Source of the DNA: Bacillota bacterium
Lineage (GTDB): Bacteria; Bacillota; Clostridia; Lachnospirales; Lachnospiraceae
DNA: 64,000 bases
Direction: 5' to 3'
Assembly (NCBI GenBank): GCA_023435895.1
Contig: JAEZLH010000017.1
Location: 372,001 to 436,000, forward strand
The position numbers were made by a program, and so were the translations under genes. The notes below the pieces were generated by a model. It was not told where the DNA came from. It saw only the letters and a program-made list of their open reading frames with translations, and did not search any database. Of this stretch, positions 63,756 through 64,000 are shown piece by piece. Each line of letters begins with the position of its first letter. The first letter of the stretch is position 1.

Positions 63756-64000
63756 ATGGGAAATGCATTAGGAATCATTGAGGTATACGGGTTGGTGACT
63801 GCATTTGTGGCCGGTGACGCAGGTTGTAAAGCCGCCAATGTTACAATGGAACCCTTTGACCGTAATAAGCCAGCGAACGCTGATAATCTGCCGGTTCCGT
63901 TAATCGTAGCGGTAAAGTTTCGAGGCAGTATCGAGGATGTTCGTGCAGCTGTAGAAGCTGCGGAGCAGGAAGCGAAGCGCTTATCCGGAGTCATAACAAA
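63756..64000 (+). CDS. BMC-domain shell protein, 3' end cut off by window
   Basis: The frame begins MGNALGIIEVYGLVTAFVAG and runs at least 81 codons to the window edge without a stop. GIIEVYG and the later VPLIVAVKFRGSIEDVRAAVEAAEQEA are the start and the pore-to-helix portion of the Pfam BMC fold. These proteins form hexameric tiles of the shell. AATGGAG lies before the ATG. The missing 3' end prevents saying whether it is single or tandem BMC. Confidence 0.9.
   Translation, partial: MGNALGIIEVYGLVTAFVAGDAGCKAANVTMEPFDRNKPANADNLPVPLIVAVKFRGSIEDVRAAVEAAEQEAKRLSGVIT

Overview
The window reads as a low-GC Firmicutes chromosome from the Lachnospiraceae. Most genes have AGGAGG-type ribosome sites, TTG/GTG starts are frequent, and a tRNA-Val T-box precedes valS. 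Polysaccharide enzymes (GH16, GH5, GH11, GH51) sit near the start of a fucose/rhamnose-type bacterial microcompartment (BMC) operon. This combination strongly resembles Clostridium (Lachnoclostridium) phytofermentans, but that assignment is inference from gene content, not from a database match. No rRNA, tRNA, CRISPR array, insertion sequence or intact prophage is visible.

Layout. 1-2.6 kb: the end of a dUTPase, a zinc-phospholipase-C-like protein and purA. 2.8-15.1 kb: an AraC regulator divergent from a secreted multimodular GH16 laminarinase, a cytoplasmic GH5, a CTP-synthase-related amidotransferase, an ABC-F protein, two lipoproteins, and a secreted GH11 xylanase with a CBM36. 15.2-21.6 kb (minus strand): a MarR repressor with two ABC exporter half-transporters, a small membrane protein, a GNAT gene fragment and a CobD/HisC-like aminotransferase.

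21.8-29.1 kb: a tight five-gene operon. It encodes a 1188-aa DUF5717-like protein, a DUF5716-like protein with an Hsp70/actin-like start, a TPR-like protein, a membrane coiled-coil protein and an ArsC-like protein. This is the best candidate for an undescribed system. 29.1-32.5 kb: T-box, a tiny membrane ORF and valS. 32.9-39.2 kb: an OmpR/histidine-kinase pair, an NlpC/P60-like lysin and an FtsX-type ABC transporter. 39.5-45.3 kb: methylglyoxal synthase, a LysR regulator and purL.

45.5-47.6 kb: an ECF sigma/anti-sigma operon whose sigma gene appears to use an AUU start, with two membrane proteins and a 37-aa peptide. 48-54.9 kb: a TPR/DUF6273-like protein, aspartate kinase, a chemoreceptor, a Pro/Gly-rich protein and Lgt. 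55.1-56.4 kb: a YhbD-like regulator with a bactofilin-like protein. 57-59.2 kb: an AraC regulator divergent from a GH51 arabinofuranosidase. 59.5-64 kb: the first five genes of the BMC operon (aldolase, PduO-C/HbpS-like protein, CoA-acylating aldehyde dehydrogenase, alcohol dehydrogenase, shell protein, cut by the window edge). Three of the enzymes carry matching encapsulation-peptide-like helices.

The secreted hydrolases, their regulators and the BMC fit an anaerobe living on plant or algal polysaccharide. Intergenic regions contain many strong hairpin terminators and a small dispersed repeat family ending in gene-end spacers.
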